Of a DNA stretch of 64,000 bases, positions 42,552-51,316 are shown piece by piece. Under the pieces are notes generated by a model. The model was not told the origin of the DNA, made no database searches, and saw nothing but the letters and a program-made list of their open reading frames with translations. Source of the DNA: CBFHSF01 sp965661055 (GTDB taxonomy: Bacteria > Bacteroidota > Bacteroidia > Flavobacteriales > Schleiferiaceae); assembly GCA_965661055.1 (NCBI GenBank), contig CBFICS010000005.1, forward strand, positions 62,001-126,000, in the 5' to 3' direction. The position numbers and the translations under genes are program-made. Each line of letters starts with the position of its first letter. Positions within the stretch are counted from its first letter, which is position 1.

Positions 42552-42564
42552 CCGCTTTCGCGCG
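42552..42564. repeat. CCGC-TTTC-GCG mini-hairpin in the gpmI leader
   Basis: CCGCTTTCGCGCG, the reverse complement of the GAAA-loop motif with one change in the last pair. It starts within a base or two of the predicted transcription start. Confidence 0.45.
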
Positions 42565-42593
42565 AAAATATTTAACTCGACAATGTAAAGGGC

Positions 42594-44105
42594 ATGAGCA
42601 AAGTAATGCTAATGATACTTGACGGATGGGGAATTGCTAAAAACCCAGAAGTCTCTGCTGTAGATAAAGCAGACACTCCGTTTATGGATAGCCTTAAGGG
42701 CAATTTTCCGTTCACTAAAATGCATACCTCAGGTATGAATGTAGGGCTACCCGAAGGCCAAATGGGCAATTCAGAGGTGGGTCACATGAACCTGGGCGCA
42801 GGTAGAGTAGTTTACCAAGAATTGGCAAAATTAAATTTAGCCGTTCAAGAAAAAACCATGTGGACCAACAAGGCATTGGTTGAAGCCATGGAGTTGGCTA
42901 AATCAAAAAACGTGAAATTGCATCTAATGGGGTTAGTTTCTGATGGAGGGGTTCACTCTCATATCAATCACCTCAACGGCTTGCTTTCTATGGCGCATGA
43001 TTTACAAGTCAATAATGTATTTGTACATGCCTTTACTGATGGTAGAGATACCGACCCAAGGGGAGGTATTAATTATTTAAAGACGGTAGAAAGTCACATG
43101 GCAAAAACCACCGGAACCCTTGCCACTATTGTGGGAAGGTATTTTGCTATGGACCGAGATCACCGTTGGGAAAGAGTGAAAAAGGCATATGACCTTTTAG
43201 TAAATGGCACCGGAACAAAAGAGAAGTCAGCCACAGAAGCGCTTCAAAAACAATACGACCAGAATATTACTGATGAGTTTATTGAACCTATAGTACTGCA
43301 TGATGCTAAAATTGAAAATGGAGATGTGGTCATCTGTTTTAATTTTAGAACAGACAGAGGCCGTCAAATAACCATGGCGTTGAGTCAAAATGACTATCCA
43401 GAATATCAAATGAAAAAACTGGATTTGCATTACGTAACCATGACCAATTACGATGAATCATTTAAAAATATTCATATAGCCTACCACAAAGAAAACATCA
43501 ATATGACCTTAGGTGAGGTCTTAGAGAAAAGTGGTAAGCGTCAAATAAGAATTGCAGAAACAGAAAAATATCCTCACGTTACCTTTTTCTTTTCAGGAGG
43601 AAGAGAAGAACCCTTTGAGAATGAAAAAAGAATTCTTTGTCCTTCTCCCAAAGTAGCCACCTATGATCTCATGCCAGAAATGAGTGCCCATGAAATCAAA
43701 AGCAAAATCATTCCAGAGTTAGAAGGTAAGACCGCCGATTTTATTTGCCTGAATTTCGCCAATCCAGATATGGTAGGTCACACAGGAGACATGAACGCAG
43801 CCATTAAAGCGTGTGAAACGGTAGACCGCTGTGCCGGAGAAGTGGTTTCCGCAGGACTTAAAAATGGCTATCAGTTTATTATATTAGCTGATCATGGAAA
43901 TGCAGATTGCATGATCAATGAAGATGGCTCGCCCAATACAGCCCATACAACCGTACCTGTTCCGTGCTATTTGGTTGGCGCTGAAAGTAATGTAACAGGA
44001 CTAAAAGAAGGAAAATTAGGAGATATTGCACCTACTATTTTATCACTTATGAATATTGAGGTTCCTCAGCAAATGACCGGAGAAAACCTTTTAATAACCA
44101 ATTAG
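42594..44105 (+). CDS. gpmI: 2,3-bisphosphoglycerate-independent phosphoglycerate mutase
   Basis: It interconverts 3- and 2-phosphoglycerate in glycolysis/gluconeogenesis, with two manganese ions. The 503-residue protein has the metal motif ILDGWG (8-13), catalytic Ser60 in GQMGNSEVGHM, DGRDTDPRG, the substrate binding RYFAMDRDHRWER, FNFRTDRGRQI, and the second metal site ANPDMVGHTGD and ADHGNAD. It leads a four-gene operon with the HAD-like gene, map and a methyltransferase. Enolase, the next step, is elsewhere in the window (57522). Confidence 0.97.
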   Translation: MSKVMLMILDGWGIAKNPEVSAVDKADTPFMDSLKGNFPFTKMHTSGMNVGLPEGQMGNSEVGHMNLGAGRVVYQELAKLNLAVQEKTMWTNKALVEAMELAKSKNVKLHLMGLVSDGGVHSHINHLNGLLSMAHDLQVNNVFVHAFTDGRDTDPRGGINYLKTVESHMAKTTGTLATIVGRYFAMDRDHRWERVKKAYDLLVNGTGTKEKSATEALQKQYDQNITDEFIEPIVLHDAKIENGDVVICFNFRTDRGRQITMALSQNDYPEYQMKKLDLHYVTMTNYDESFKNIHIAYHKENINMTLGEVLEKSGKRQIRIAETEKYPHVTFFFSGGREEPFENEKRILCPSPKVATYDLMPEMSAHEIKSKIIPELEGKTADFICLNFANPDMVGHTGDMNAAIKACETVDRCAGEVVSAGLKNGYQFIILADHGNADCMINEDGSPNTAHTTVPVPCYLVGAESNVTGLKEGKLGDIAPTILSLMNIEVPQQMTGENLLITN

Positions 44106-44116
44106 TACTAAGTCGC

Positions 44117-44524
44117 ATGAATGATTCATTAATTATCGCCGTAGATTTTGACGGAACCATTGTAGAAGATAGATACCCTAAAATCGGCAAACCCATGCTG
44201 TTTGCTTTTGATACCTTAAAAAGACTTCAAAACGATGGACATCGTTTAATACTGTGGACTTACAGACACGGTCGAAAATTAGATGAGGCAGTTGCTTTTT
44301 GTTTAGAAAACGGAATTGAGTTTTATGCTGTAAACAAGAGCTACCCAGAAGAAGAAGATTTAGACCCTAAGGTGAGCAGAAAAATTCACTGTGACCTTTT
44401 TATCGACGACAGAAATGTAGGAGGGTTTCCGGGTTGGGGTGAAGTTTACCACAAAATCAATCCGACCACAAACCCTCAAAAAAAGGAATCGAAAAAAGGT
44501 GGGTTGTTTAAAATTTTTAAATAG
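44117..44524 (+). CDS. HAD-like hydrolase, BT0820 family
   Basis: A 135-residue haloacid dehalogenase-superfamily protein. Motif I is DFDGTIVED (10-18), motif II the Thr in LWTYRHG, and motif III/IV LFIDDRNVGG. It lacks a cap domain. It matches the BT_0820-type family of Bacteroides, for which no substrate is proven; phosphatase action on a small phosphorylated compound is likely. A C-terminal Lys-rich extension (KKESKKGG) may bind nucleic acid or membrane, which is speculative. It follows gpmI by 11 bases and precedes map by three. Confidence 0.87.
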   Translation: MNDSLIIAVDFDGTIVEDRYPKIGKPMLFAFDTLKRLQNDGHRLILWTYRHGRKLDEAVAFCLENGIEFYAVNKSYPEEEDLDPKVSRKIHCDLFIDDRNVGGFPGWGEVYHKINPTTNPQKKESKKGGLFKIFK

Positions 44525-44527
44525 ACT

Positions 44528-45307
44528 ATGATAAAATATAAGTCAAGAGAAGAGATAGAAATTATGCGCGAGAGCGCACAATTAGTTTCAAAGACATTAG
44601 GAATGTTAGCTCCGAAAATTGTTCCTGGAGTTACCTCCCTAGAACTGGACAAGCTTGCTGAAGAATTCATTAGAGACCATGGGGGTGTACCCGGATTTTT
44701 AGGAATGTACGATTTCCCAAATTCACTTTGCATGTCTGTAAACGACATGGTGGTTCATGGAATCCCTACTAATAAACCCTTAGAAAATGGCGATATTATT
44801 TCTGTTGACTGTGGCGTATATATGAACGGCTATTACGGTGACCACGCCTACACCTTTGAAGTAGGTGAAGTTTCTGAAGAAATTAAAAAACTATTAAAGG
44901 TTACCAAAGAAAGTCTTTACCTAGGTATTGAAGAAATGAGAGTAGGTAGACGTTTAGGCGACATTGGCTGGGCTATTCAGAATCATGCAGAAAAACATGG
45001 TTATGGGGTGGTAAGAGAATTAGTAGGACATGGTTTAGGAAGAGAAATGCACGAAGATCCTCAAGTACCCAATTACGGTAAAAGAGGTCGTGGCAAAAAA
45101 CTTCAAGAAGGATTGGTTTTGGCCATTGAGCCCATGATCAACATGGGGACACACAGAATTAAGCAATTAAACGACGGCTGGAGTATTTTAACCAAAGACG
45201 GTAAACCTTCTGCACATTTTGAACATGATGTAGCTATTGTTGATGGAAAACCAGACATCTTATCAACCTTTGACTATATTTACGAAGCACTAGGAATTAC
45301 TGAATAA
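44528..45307 (+). CDS. map: Methionine aminopeptidase, type I
   Basis: It removes the N-terminal methionine from new proteins. The 259-residue protein shows the five metal ligands: Asp in SVDCGVYMNGYYGD (two), His in VGHGLGREMHEDP, Glu in LAIEPMI and Glu in HFEHDVAI. Typical length for a type Ia enzyme without zinc-finger. It lies between the HAD-like gene and the methyltransferase gene with intergenic gaps of 3 and 1 bases. Often map lies in the secY operon; here it does not, at least in the visible part. Confidence 0.97.
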   Translation: MIKYKSREEIEIMRESAQLVSKTLGMLAPKIVPGVTSLELDKLAEEFIRDHGGVPGFLGMYDFPNSLCMSVNDMVVHGIPTNKPLENGDIISVDCGVYMNGYYGDHAYTFEVGEVSEEIKKLLKVTKESLYLGIEEMRVGRRLGDIGWAIQNHAEKHGYGVVRELVGHGLGREMHEDPQVPNYGKRGRGKKLQEGLVLAIEPMINMGTHRIKQLNDGWSILTKDGKPSAHFEHDVAIVDGKPDILSTFDYIYEALGITE

Positions 45308-45308
45308 C

Positions 45309-46079
45309 ATGTTGAACTCTGCTATAAAATTTGCTCTAAATAATATTCCGCGTCCTATTTTAATTAGAATGAGCTACGCGGTTCAAGCATTAGCGCCTGT
45401 CCTTTTTAAAGGAGACCGGTTTACCGATCCTATTGACGGACGCAGCTATCGCAAGTTTTTCCCCTACGGTTACGGAAACACCCAAAGAGAAAACGCCTTA
45501 AGCCCAGGCACCAATTCTCTTGAAAGACATAGACTTTTATGGTTGTATCTAAAAGAAGAAACTGATTTTTTTACGGCCAACAAAAAGGTTCTTCACGTAG
45601 CTCCAGAGCAATGTTTTTATGGCCGCTTTCGCGGGATGAAAAACCTTGATTACACCACAGCAGATTTGTTTTCACCCTTGGCTGATGTAAAAATGGATAT
45701 TCATGACATTCCCTTTGAGGACAATCTATTTGACGTAGTTTTCTGTAATCATGTACTAGAACACGTTACCGACGATGCTCAATGTATGAAGGAGTTGAAT
45801 AGAGTTCTCAAGCCTGGAGGCCTTGCCATCATGCAGGTACCGTTAGACAACACTTTAGAAAAGACCTTTGAAGATCCCACCATTACCGATCCTAAAGAAC
45901 GCGAAAGGTTGTTTGGGCAATATGACCACGTAAGACAGTATGGTTTAGATTATTCAGAAAGACTTAAAGCAGCTGGTTTTGTGGTAAATCCTGTAGATTA
46001 CTCCTCAATTCTTTCAGATGAAATGTTTGAAAAATACCGTTTGCCCAAGGGAGAGATTTTATACGTTTGTTCAAAGTAA
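45309..46079 (+). CDS. SAM-dependent methyltransferase, class I
   Basis: A 256-residue methyltransferase. The SAM-binding motif I region is VLHVAPEQCFYGRF (unusual: glycine-poor), followed by DYTTADLFSP, the acidic loop DIHDIPFED, and NHVLEHVTDDAQCMKELNRVL (motif II/III, typical of Methyltransf_11). The N-terminal part (to 75) and the C-terminal GLDYSERLKAAGFVV are those of a widespread Bacteroidota family of unknown substrate. It is the last gene of the gpmI operon and converges with the TPR gene (6-base gap). The codons for GRFRG contain a CCGCTTTCGCGGG stretch, explained by the protein sequence. Confidence 0.85.
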   Translation: MLNSAIKFALNNIPRPILIRMSYAVQALAPVLFKGDRFTDPIDGRSYRKFFPYGYGNTQRENALSPGTNSLERHRLLWLYLKEETDFFTANKKVLHVAPEQCFYGRFRGMKNLDYTTADLFSPLADVKMDIHDIPFEDNLFDVVFCNHVLEHVTDDAQCMKELNRVLKPGGLAIMQVPLDNTLEKTFEDPTITDPKERERLFGQYDHVRQYGLDYSERLKAAGFVVNPVDYSSILSDEMFEKYRLPKGEILYVCSK

Positions 46080-46085
46080 CCCCCC

Positions 46086-47537
46086 TTATTTGAGTCTTCG
46101 CAACCCTGCCTTTCCTTGTCGATAAATACCTTCGTAGTAAGGGTAACCTGAATAACTCATAGCCAACTCGTAGTACATTTTAGCCTTTTTGGGTTTACTC
46201 ATATTGAACTCATAAATATGAGCCAATTGCATACTGCTTTTTGCGGCTTGGTAGGTGTCTTGTTGTTTATTAGAAGATAAACATTTTAGGTAATTCTTTT
46301 CGGCTTCATCATACTCACCCATGGCTTGGGTAACCCTACCCCTTCGGTAATACCATTCTACTTTTTGAAAGTCTGACAATTGATCGAAATTAATACTATT
46401 TAAATATTCTTCAGCCAACAAAAAAGTACCTCCATCAAAAGCCAGTCTAGCTTTTATTAATTCTTTGGTCAACGGACGTTTTAACTCTAGCAGAGCCTCT
46501 TCATCTGCCCCCCTAAATTCAAAACCAGCGTTCTCAATTTTGTCTTTATATTCCCAAGAACGCAAACCCTTATTCCAAATAATATCACTCCACATCAAAT
46601 ACCTGTAGGTAGATTTTATAAAGTGTTTACCCTTGTAAATTCGCAGGTAGTCCTCAAAGCAAGTAACTGCTTTAGAATCCATCACTGCTAGTCTTGCTTT
46701 GCCTTCGAGGTAGTACAAATACGGATAGTCGTAAACACCTTCTACGGGTCTGTCCATCAATAAAAGTAAAGCCTCTGTATTTTTCTCTTTTGAAAACAAA
46801 ATAGACACTTCTAAAAAAAGAATCAGGTTGCTTTCTTCGGTTTTCACGTTTAAGGATGAAGTAGAGAAGCTAGGATCTAATCCCATTTGAAAAACGGTAT
46901 ACCCATAAGTAAATGAAAATGGCAATCGCAAGTAGGGATATAATTCTAAGGATTTTAAATAGCCCCACTTAACATTTTCATATCCATTGTCAATATCGCC
47001 CTCGTATCCAAACATGCTAGCTAGCCATTTGTAGGTGGGGGGTAATGAGCCAAAACCAAGTTCTATAAGACCTTTTAGAAATACGGCCGGTGCAAACGCT
47101 TTATCTTTTGCCAATAGCTCTTCTAAAACATCATAGGCCTTGGTGATTTTTCTGCCTGCTGTAAATGACTCACCAAACTTGGCAGCCAAGATAGATTGCT
47201 GAAAATAAATTTCTGCTTCGCAATAAAGTGAGAAGGTATTTCTATTGGGTTCTTGAGAGACTCTGTTAAGATAGGTCTCTAAATTGTTTTGCTGCTTTTC
47301 ATATTCTAAATGATCTTCAGAAAGAAATAAAGTCAAGAATATTTCTGTATGCTTTAAATACCCATCAACCCTATTTTTAGGTTCATAAACCTTAAGCTGA
47401 TTAAAATAAAAAATAGCACTATCAATCTTCAGAGCATATAAATAATTAAATGCCTTTGTGGCCCGTGGTGAGAAGTCAAGAGACCACCCACTAAGAGTAA
47501 AGGTAGATAGTATTATAAGGGTAAGTAGCTTTTTCAT
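46086..47537 (-). CDS. TPR-containing exported protein
   Basis: A 483-residue protein starting with a signal peptide (KKLLTLIILSTFTLSGW) and composed mainly of helical repeats: IDSAIFYFNQLKVYEPKN, VEWYYRRGRVTQAMGEYDEAEKNYLKCL and AKSSMQLAHIYE are TPR-like. It probably acts as a protein-protein scaffold in the periplasm or at the outer membrane. No catalytic motif is seen. There is no partner in the operon; it is separated by a terminator from the upstream genes. Confidence 0.78.
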   Translation of the reverse strand: MKKLLTLIILSTFTLSGWSLDFSPRATKAFNYLYALKIDSAIFYFNQLKVYEPKNRVDGYLKHTEIFLTLFLSEDHLEYEKQQNNLETYLNRVSQEPNRNTFSLYCEAEIYFQQSILAAKFGESFTAGRKITKAYDVLEELLAKDKAFAPAVFLKGLIELGFGSLPPTYKWLASMFGYEGDIDNGYENVKWGYLKSLELYPYLRLPFSFTYGYTVFQMGLDPSFSTSSLNVKTEESNLILFLEVSILFSKEKNTEALLLLMDRPVEGVYDYPYLYYLEGKARLAVMDSKAVTCFEDYLRIYKGKHFIKSTYRYLMWSDIIWNKGLRSWEYKDKIENAGFEFRGADEEALLELKRPLTKELIKARLAFDGGTFLLAEEYLNSINFDQLSDFQKVEWYYRRGRVTQAMGEYDEAEKNYLKCLSSNKQQDTYQAAKSSMQLAHIYEFNMSKPKKAKMYYELAMSYSGYPYYEGIYRQGKAGLRRLK

Positions 47538-47542
47538 AAAGC

Positions 47543-47572
47543 AAAAAAAAGGGATTTCATTTGAAATCCCTT
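47543..47572 (-). terminator. Terminator of the response regulator-kinase-Nif3 operon
   Basis: AAGGGATTTC / GAAATCCCTT stem with a four-base loop and a minus-strand T-run, after the coiled-coil protein gene and just upstream of the TPR start. Confidence 0.85.
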
Positions 47573-47590
47573 ACTGAATATGTGAAATTT

Positions 47591-48376
47591 TTATTTCAAA
47601 GCTTTTGCAAACTCTTGGTCCATTTTGTCTTCCTCTTCTTTTGCAAGATCTGGATCAACTAAAATTCTACCAGAATGTTCATCAGCTAAAATCTTCTTTC
47701 TTTGAGCAATCTCTAATTGACGCTGTGGCGGTATAACAAAGAATGAACCACCTGATGCACCTCTTTCAATAGAAACAACCGCTAAACCGTTTTTAGTGTT
47801 GTTTCTGATTCTATCATATGCATTGATTAGGCGCTCTTCAATCTTACCAACATACTCTTCGCGTTTCGCCTTAAGCATGTCTTCTTCTTTTTGAGTTTCA
47901 AGCAAAATACCATCCAACTCTTCTTTTTTGTGCTTCAAGTGAGTTGACCTCTCTTTAAGCTTTTCTTCAGAGGCACTTTTAATTTCTTCTTTAGTAATGA
48001 TTTTTGCTTCAAACTCTTTAATGCGCTTGGTAGCAAGTTCCATTTCAAGATTTTGAAATTCAATCTCTTTAGTAATGGCGTCGTACTCACGATTGTTGCG
48101 AACGTTCTTTTGCTGCTCCTCGTATTTAGCTATTTTTTCTTTAGCTTCTTTGATAAGTAGCTTCTTGCTTTTAATATCAGCATTTAACTCTTCAATTTCT
48201 GTAGAGAAATTGCCAAGACGAGTTTCAAGACCTGCAATTTCATCCTCTAAATCTTCAACTTCAAGAGGCAATTCACCACGCATACTGTGGATTTGGTCCA
48301 TCTTCTTGTCAATGATTTGAAGATCGTAAAGCGTTCTTAACTTATCTTCTACTGTTATTTCTTTCGTTTTCGCCAT
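47591..48376 (-). CDS. Coiled-coil protein of the CT398/CdsZ family, zinc ribbon degenerate
   Basis: A 261-residue cytosolic protein. Residues 20-185 form long antiparallel coiled coils (LEVEDLEDEIAGLETRL, KKLLIKEAKEKIAKYEEQQ, and more). A C-terminal domain follows with GGSFFVIPPQRQLEIAQRKKI and EHSGRILVD. In most relatives this domain is a C4 zinc ribbon in which CxxC pairs surround the IPPQ and GRIL sequences. Here there is no cysteine anywhere in the protein, so zinc binding through the usual ligands is impossible, although the rest of the domain is preserved. It comes three bases after the Nif3 gene. Relatives are suggested to act in transcription/translation regulation, without firm function. 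Confidence 0.82.
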   Translation of the reverse strand: MAKTKEITVEDKLRTLYDLQIIDKKMDQIHSMRGELPLEVEDLEDEIAGLETRLGNFSTEIEELNADIKSKKLLIKEAKEKIAKYEEQQKNVRNNREYDAITKEIEFQNLEMELATKRIKEFEAKIITKEEIKSASEEKLKERSTHLKHKKEELDGILLETQKEEDMLKAKREEYVGKIEERLINAYDRIRNNTKNGLAVVSIERGASGGSFFVIPPQRQLEIAQRKKILADEHSGRILVDPDLAKEEEDKMDQEFAKALK

Positions 48377-48378
48377 GG

Positions 48379-49476
48379 TTATAAATACGATAATGGATTC
48401 GTGTTCACATCTGTTTTAAGAGGGGCAAAATTAGGGAATTTTTCTCGAATTTCATTGATTAACAGCTCAATGGTGAATTGTTCACTTTCAAAATGCCCAA
48501 TATCAGCTATAACCATCTGATTATCAGCGTCAAAAAACTCATGATATTTAACATCTCCGGTTATATAAACATCTACTTTTGAAGCTTTTGCAGCATGAAT
48601 CAAAAAGGATCCTGATCCTCCGCAAACTGCTATTCTCTTTACTTTCTTTTTTACTAGGGGGGTGTGTCTTATACAGCCAACATTAAATTTCTCTTTGAGA
48701 TCTTTAAAAAACTCTAAAACATCTATGGCTTCGTCAAGCTCACCAACCATTCCTGCACCTATTTGTTGGTGTTTATTAGATAAAGGAACAATATCATAGG
48801 CCACCTCTTCGTAGGGATGAGAATTGATCATGGTTGCTAGAACCTTTGACAATCGATGGTTTTCTACCAGCACCTCTACCCTTTCCTCTTCCTCAAAATG
48901 TCTAACTCCCACCTCACCAATAAATGCCTGGGTGTTTTCATTTGGCTTAAAAGATCCAACTCCCTCCTGCCTAAAACTACATTCTGAATAATTCCCTATA
49001 GCTCCCGCGCCAGCGGAAAACATAGATTCAAGAACTTCTTCATAATGTGTCTTAGGTATATAAACTACTAGTTTATTCAACAGGCTATCTTTTGGAGATA
49101 AAATAGTAGGATTAGAAATATTCAACCTTTTCATTATCTCAAAATTCACACCGGTGTGCACATTATCTAAATTGGTATGAATGGCGTAAAGAGCAATGTC
49201 GTTTTTAATAGCCTTTAAGACAGTCCTTTCTACATAATTCTTTCCCGTTAGAGATTTCAGCCCCTTAAAAACGATAGGATGATGTGATATGATTAGGTTA
49301 CAACCTTTTTTTATGGCATCGTCTACTACCTCTTCTGTACAATCAAGAGAAACTAAGGCCTGAGTAATTTGTTGGTTTTCATCTCCTACAATAAGCCCTG
49401 AATTATCATAAGACTCTTGTAAAGACTTAGGAGCCCAAGATTCTAAAAATGAAATTATCTCTTTAATGATCATCAA
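48379..49476 (-). CDS. Nif3-like dinuclear metal centre protein
   Basis: A 365-residue member of the NIF3/DUF34/YbgI family. Metal-binding histidines are in IISHHPIVFKGLKSL (residues 61-75) and in a C-terminal ITGDVKYHEF and IADIGHFESEQF. Between them is an insert (about 130-255) that resembles the PII-like CutA domain of long Nif3 proteins (VVYIPKTHYEEVLESMFSAGAGAIGNYSECSF). Proposed roles range from GTP cyclohydrolase-like chemistry to metal handling; none is firmly set. It overlaps the kinase stop by 14 bases, so it is coupled to the two-component system. Confidence 0.9.
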   Translation of the reverse strand: MMIIKEIISFLESWAPKSLQESYDNSGLIVGDENQQITQALVSLDCTEEVVDDAIKKGCNLIISHHPIVFKGLKSLTGKNYVERTVLKAIKNDIALYAIHTNLDNVHTGVNFEIMKRLNISNPTILSPKDSLLNKLVVYIPKTHYEEVLESMFSAGAGAIGNYSECSFRQEGVGSFKPNENTQAFIGEVGVRHFEEEERVEVLVENHRLSKVLATMINSHPYEEVAYDIVPLSNKHQQIGAGMVGELDEAIDVLEFFKDLKEKFNVGCIRHTPLVKKKVKRIAVCGGSGSFLIHAAKASKVDVYITGDVKYHEFFDADNQMVIADIGHFESEQFTIELLINEIREKFPNFAPLKTDVNTNPLSYL

Positions 49477-51316
49477 TATTTTGGTCAGTGTTATTTACCA
49501 AAGGTAACTCAATTATAAGAACTGTACCCCTTAATTTCTGGGTATCAATTTCAAATTTACCGCCTAACATTTCTACCCTTGACCTTATACTTTGCAAGCC
49601 TATGCCCTCTCCAACAACACTTTTATCAAAACCAACGCCATTGTCTTCAATGGTAATTACATGTCCTGAATCATGAGTAAAAAAATCAACATTAACCTGA
49701 GTACAATCGGCGTATTTAAGAATATTATTCAACCCTTCTTGAACAATTCTATACAAGTGCAATTCATGCGAAGGAGTCATCCGATCTGGGAAATCGTAAA
49801 ACTCTAAATCAATCTTAAAATTTGCGGTAGTTTTTATTTCATTGACCAAATTGACAATGGCCCTTTTTATTCCAAGAAACTTTAGACTGCCTGGGTAAAG
49901 GTTATGGGTGATTTCTCTGGTGTGACTTATTACCTCAGATAGCTTACTAAATATTGAAGGGTCAGTTATTTTTTGTTCTAACTCTTGTTTTAAGCTTGAT
50001 AGTTTAAAGCCTACATCATCATGAAGCTCTTGGGCAATTCTCTTCTTTTCCGTTTCTTCACCAGTAACCCTTGCAGAAACCAATTCTTTCGCCACCAACA
50101 CTTGCTTTTCTAGAAGTAATTGACGGTCTAAGTACATATTTCTCAATTGATATGTAAGGGCAAAGGCAAAAAGAATTACGTCAATAATAAATCCAAAAAG
50201 CATGGGGTTCATGGTTCTTGAAAAGTCAGGTAGCACCCCGAATTCTATGAGTAATTTAGATAAAACCGCAAGATAGGGAATGCTATAGGCAATGATAAAA
50301 AATCCGTAGTACCGTTTGTCTTCTTTGTACTTTCTAAAAGCAGCAGTAAATAAGTTGAGTTGTTGAAATACAACAACCACATAAAATACATTTAAGAAAA
50401 GCTGAGAATTATTAGAGAAGTAGGCGGGGAAAAACATGTTCGCAATTAGCAAAAGCGCAACAAAAACCACAGCCGAAATCAAAAACGCACCGTGAAATGA
50501 CTTTGCTATTAGGTTTAGGTACTTGTAGCTAAAGAGTGATAAAAAGATAAACACCAAGGCCGAAGCGATAGCGGTAATACTATTTTGAATTAAAATATTT
50601 TGAGGCCAAAACCAAAACTCGGTAAAACCAGTTCCAGCCCACAAATAGACAGTCATTGACAAAATGTACAATGAATAAAAAATATAAATGGATTGTTTAA
50701 ACTGATAGAAAAGCAATAAAGTATACAGGCTTAATAGCAAGGTAATTCCAGAAAAAATTCCTGTGTAAAGATTTCCTCTTTGGGCATTGAGAACTCTCTC
50801 CGGACGATACCAAACATAGACTGGTAAAGACATAGCCCCAGTAGGTTTAAATGCCCTAACAAAAAACACAGCAGAATCTCCCGGATACAAATAGACTTTG
50901 GTAGAAGGAGTAGCAAATTGGGTTTTCCAATCCTTTCTTGGCACAAAGTCACCCGATTGCTCTAGAAGGGTTAAAGACTGACCGTCTAGTCTAAAAAAGT
51001 CAACAAAATCAATGGAGTGGTTAGCGATTTCTAAAATCCCATCGAGATCTTTTTTTCCTGATTTTTTCAGGGGTATTGCCAACCATATGGCGCTTTTTGA
51101 AAATCCAAAATTTAGAAAACCATTGGCGTCAACAAAGTCTCCGTTTGAAAATTTAAAATAGGCTTCATCAGGAGTTAATTGAGTGGTAGTATCTTCAAGA
51201 AACAATACGCCACTTTCTAATTTTATCAATGAAAAGTCATCCGGAACCACGGTCAGTTGTGCCTCCAGCGAAAGCGAAAAAAAAAGAATAATTAGGCTAC
51301 ACCAAATTCTTTTCAT
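49463..51316 (-). CDS. Histidine kinase with 7TMR-DISM sensor
   Basis: A 617-residue membrane sensor kinase. It has a signal peptide (KRIWCSLIILFFSLSLEAQ), a periplasmic 7TMR-DISMED2-like domain (22-175), seven transmembrane helices (about 183-392), a short coiled coil (393-425), and HisKA_3 with the phosphoacceptor His432 (AQELHDDVGFKLSSLKQ). The ATPase domain has EGLNNILKYA, IEDNGVGFD and GIGLQSIRSRVEMLGG. The DISM sensor module often binds carbohydrate or other small extracellular ligands. It is encoded after its response regulator with a 20-base overlap. Confidence 0.92.
   Translation of the reverse strand: MKRIWCSLIILFFSLSLEAQLTVVPDDFSLIKLESGVLFLEDTTTQLTPDEAYFKFSNGDFVDANGFLNFGFSKSAIWLAIPLKKSGKKDLDGILEIANHSIDFVDFFRLDGQSLTLLEQSGDFVPRKDWKTQFATPSTKVYLYPGDSAVFFVRAFKPTGAMSLPVYVWYRPERVLNAQRGNLYTGIFSGITLLLSLYTLLLFYQFKQSIYIFYSLYILSMTVYLWAGTGFTEFWFWPQNILIQNSITAIASALVFIFLSLFSYKYLNLIAKSFHGAFLISAVVFVALLLIANMFFPAYFSNNSQLFLNVFYVVVVFQQLNLFTAAFRKYKEDKRYYGFFIIAYSIPYLAVLSKLLIEFGVLPDFSRTMNPMLFGFIIDVILFAFALTYQLRNMYLDRQLLLEKQVLVAKELVSARVTGEETEKKRIAQELHDDVGFKLSSLKQELEQKITDPSIFSKLSEVISHTREITHNLYPGSLKFLGIKRAIVNLVNEIKTTANFKIDLEFYDFPDRMTPSHELHLYRIVQEGLNNILKYADCTQVNVDFFTHDSGHVITIEDNGVGFDKSVVGEGIGLQSIRSRVEMLGGKFEIDTQKLRGTVLIIELPLVNNTDQNIDDH

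Noticed and set aside
45623..45635. CCGCTTTCGCGGG in the methyltransferase gene as another mobile mini-hairpin
   Set aside because: The bases encode Gly-Arg-Phe-Arg-Gly, likely constrained by the protein; the same holds for the match at 57314 in gltA (Arg-Phe-Arg-Gly conserved in citrate synthases).
49005..49021. CCCGCGCCAGCGG in the Nif3 gene as a variant repeat
   Set aside because: It encodes the conserved Ser-Ala-Gly-Ala-Gly-Ala stretch of Nif3 and has a different loop, so coding constraint explains it.
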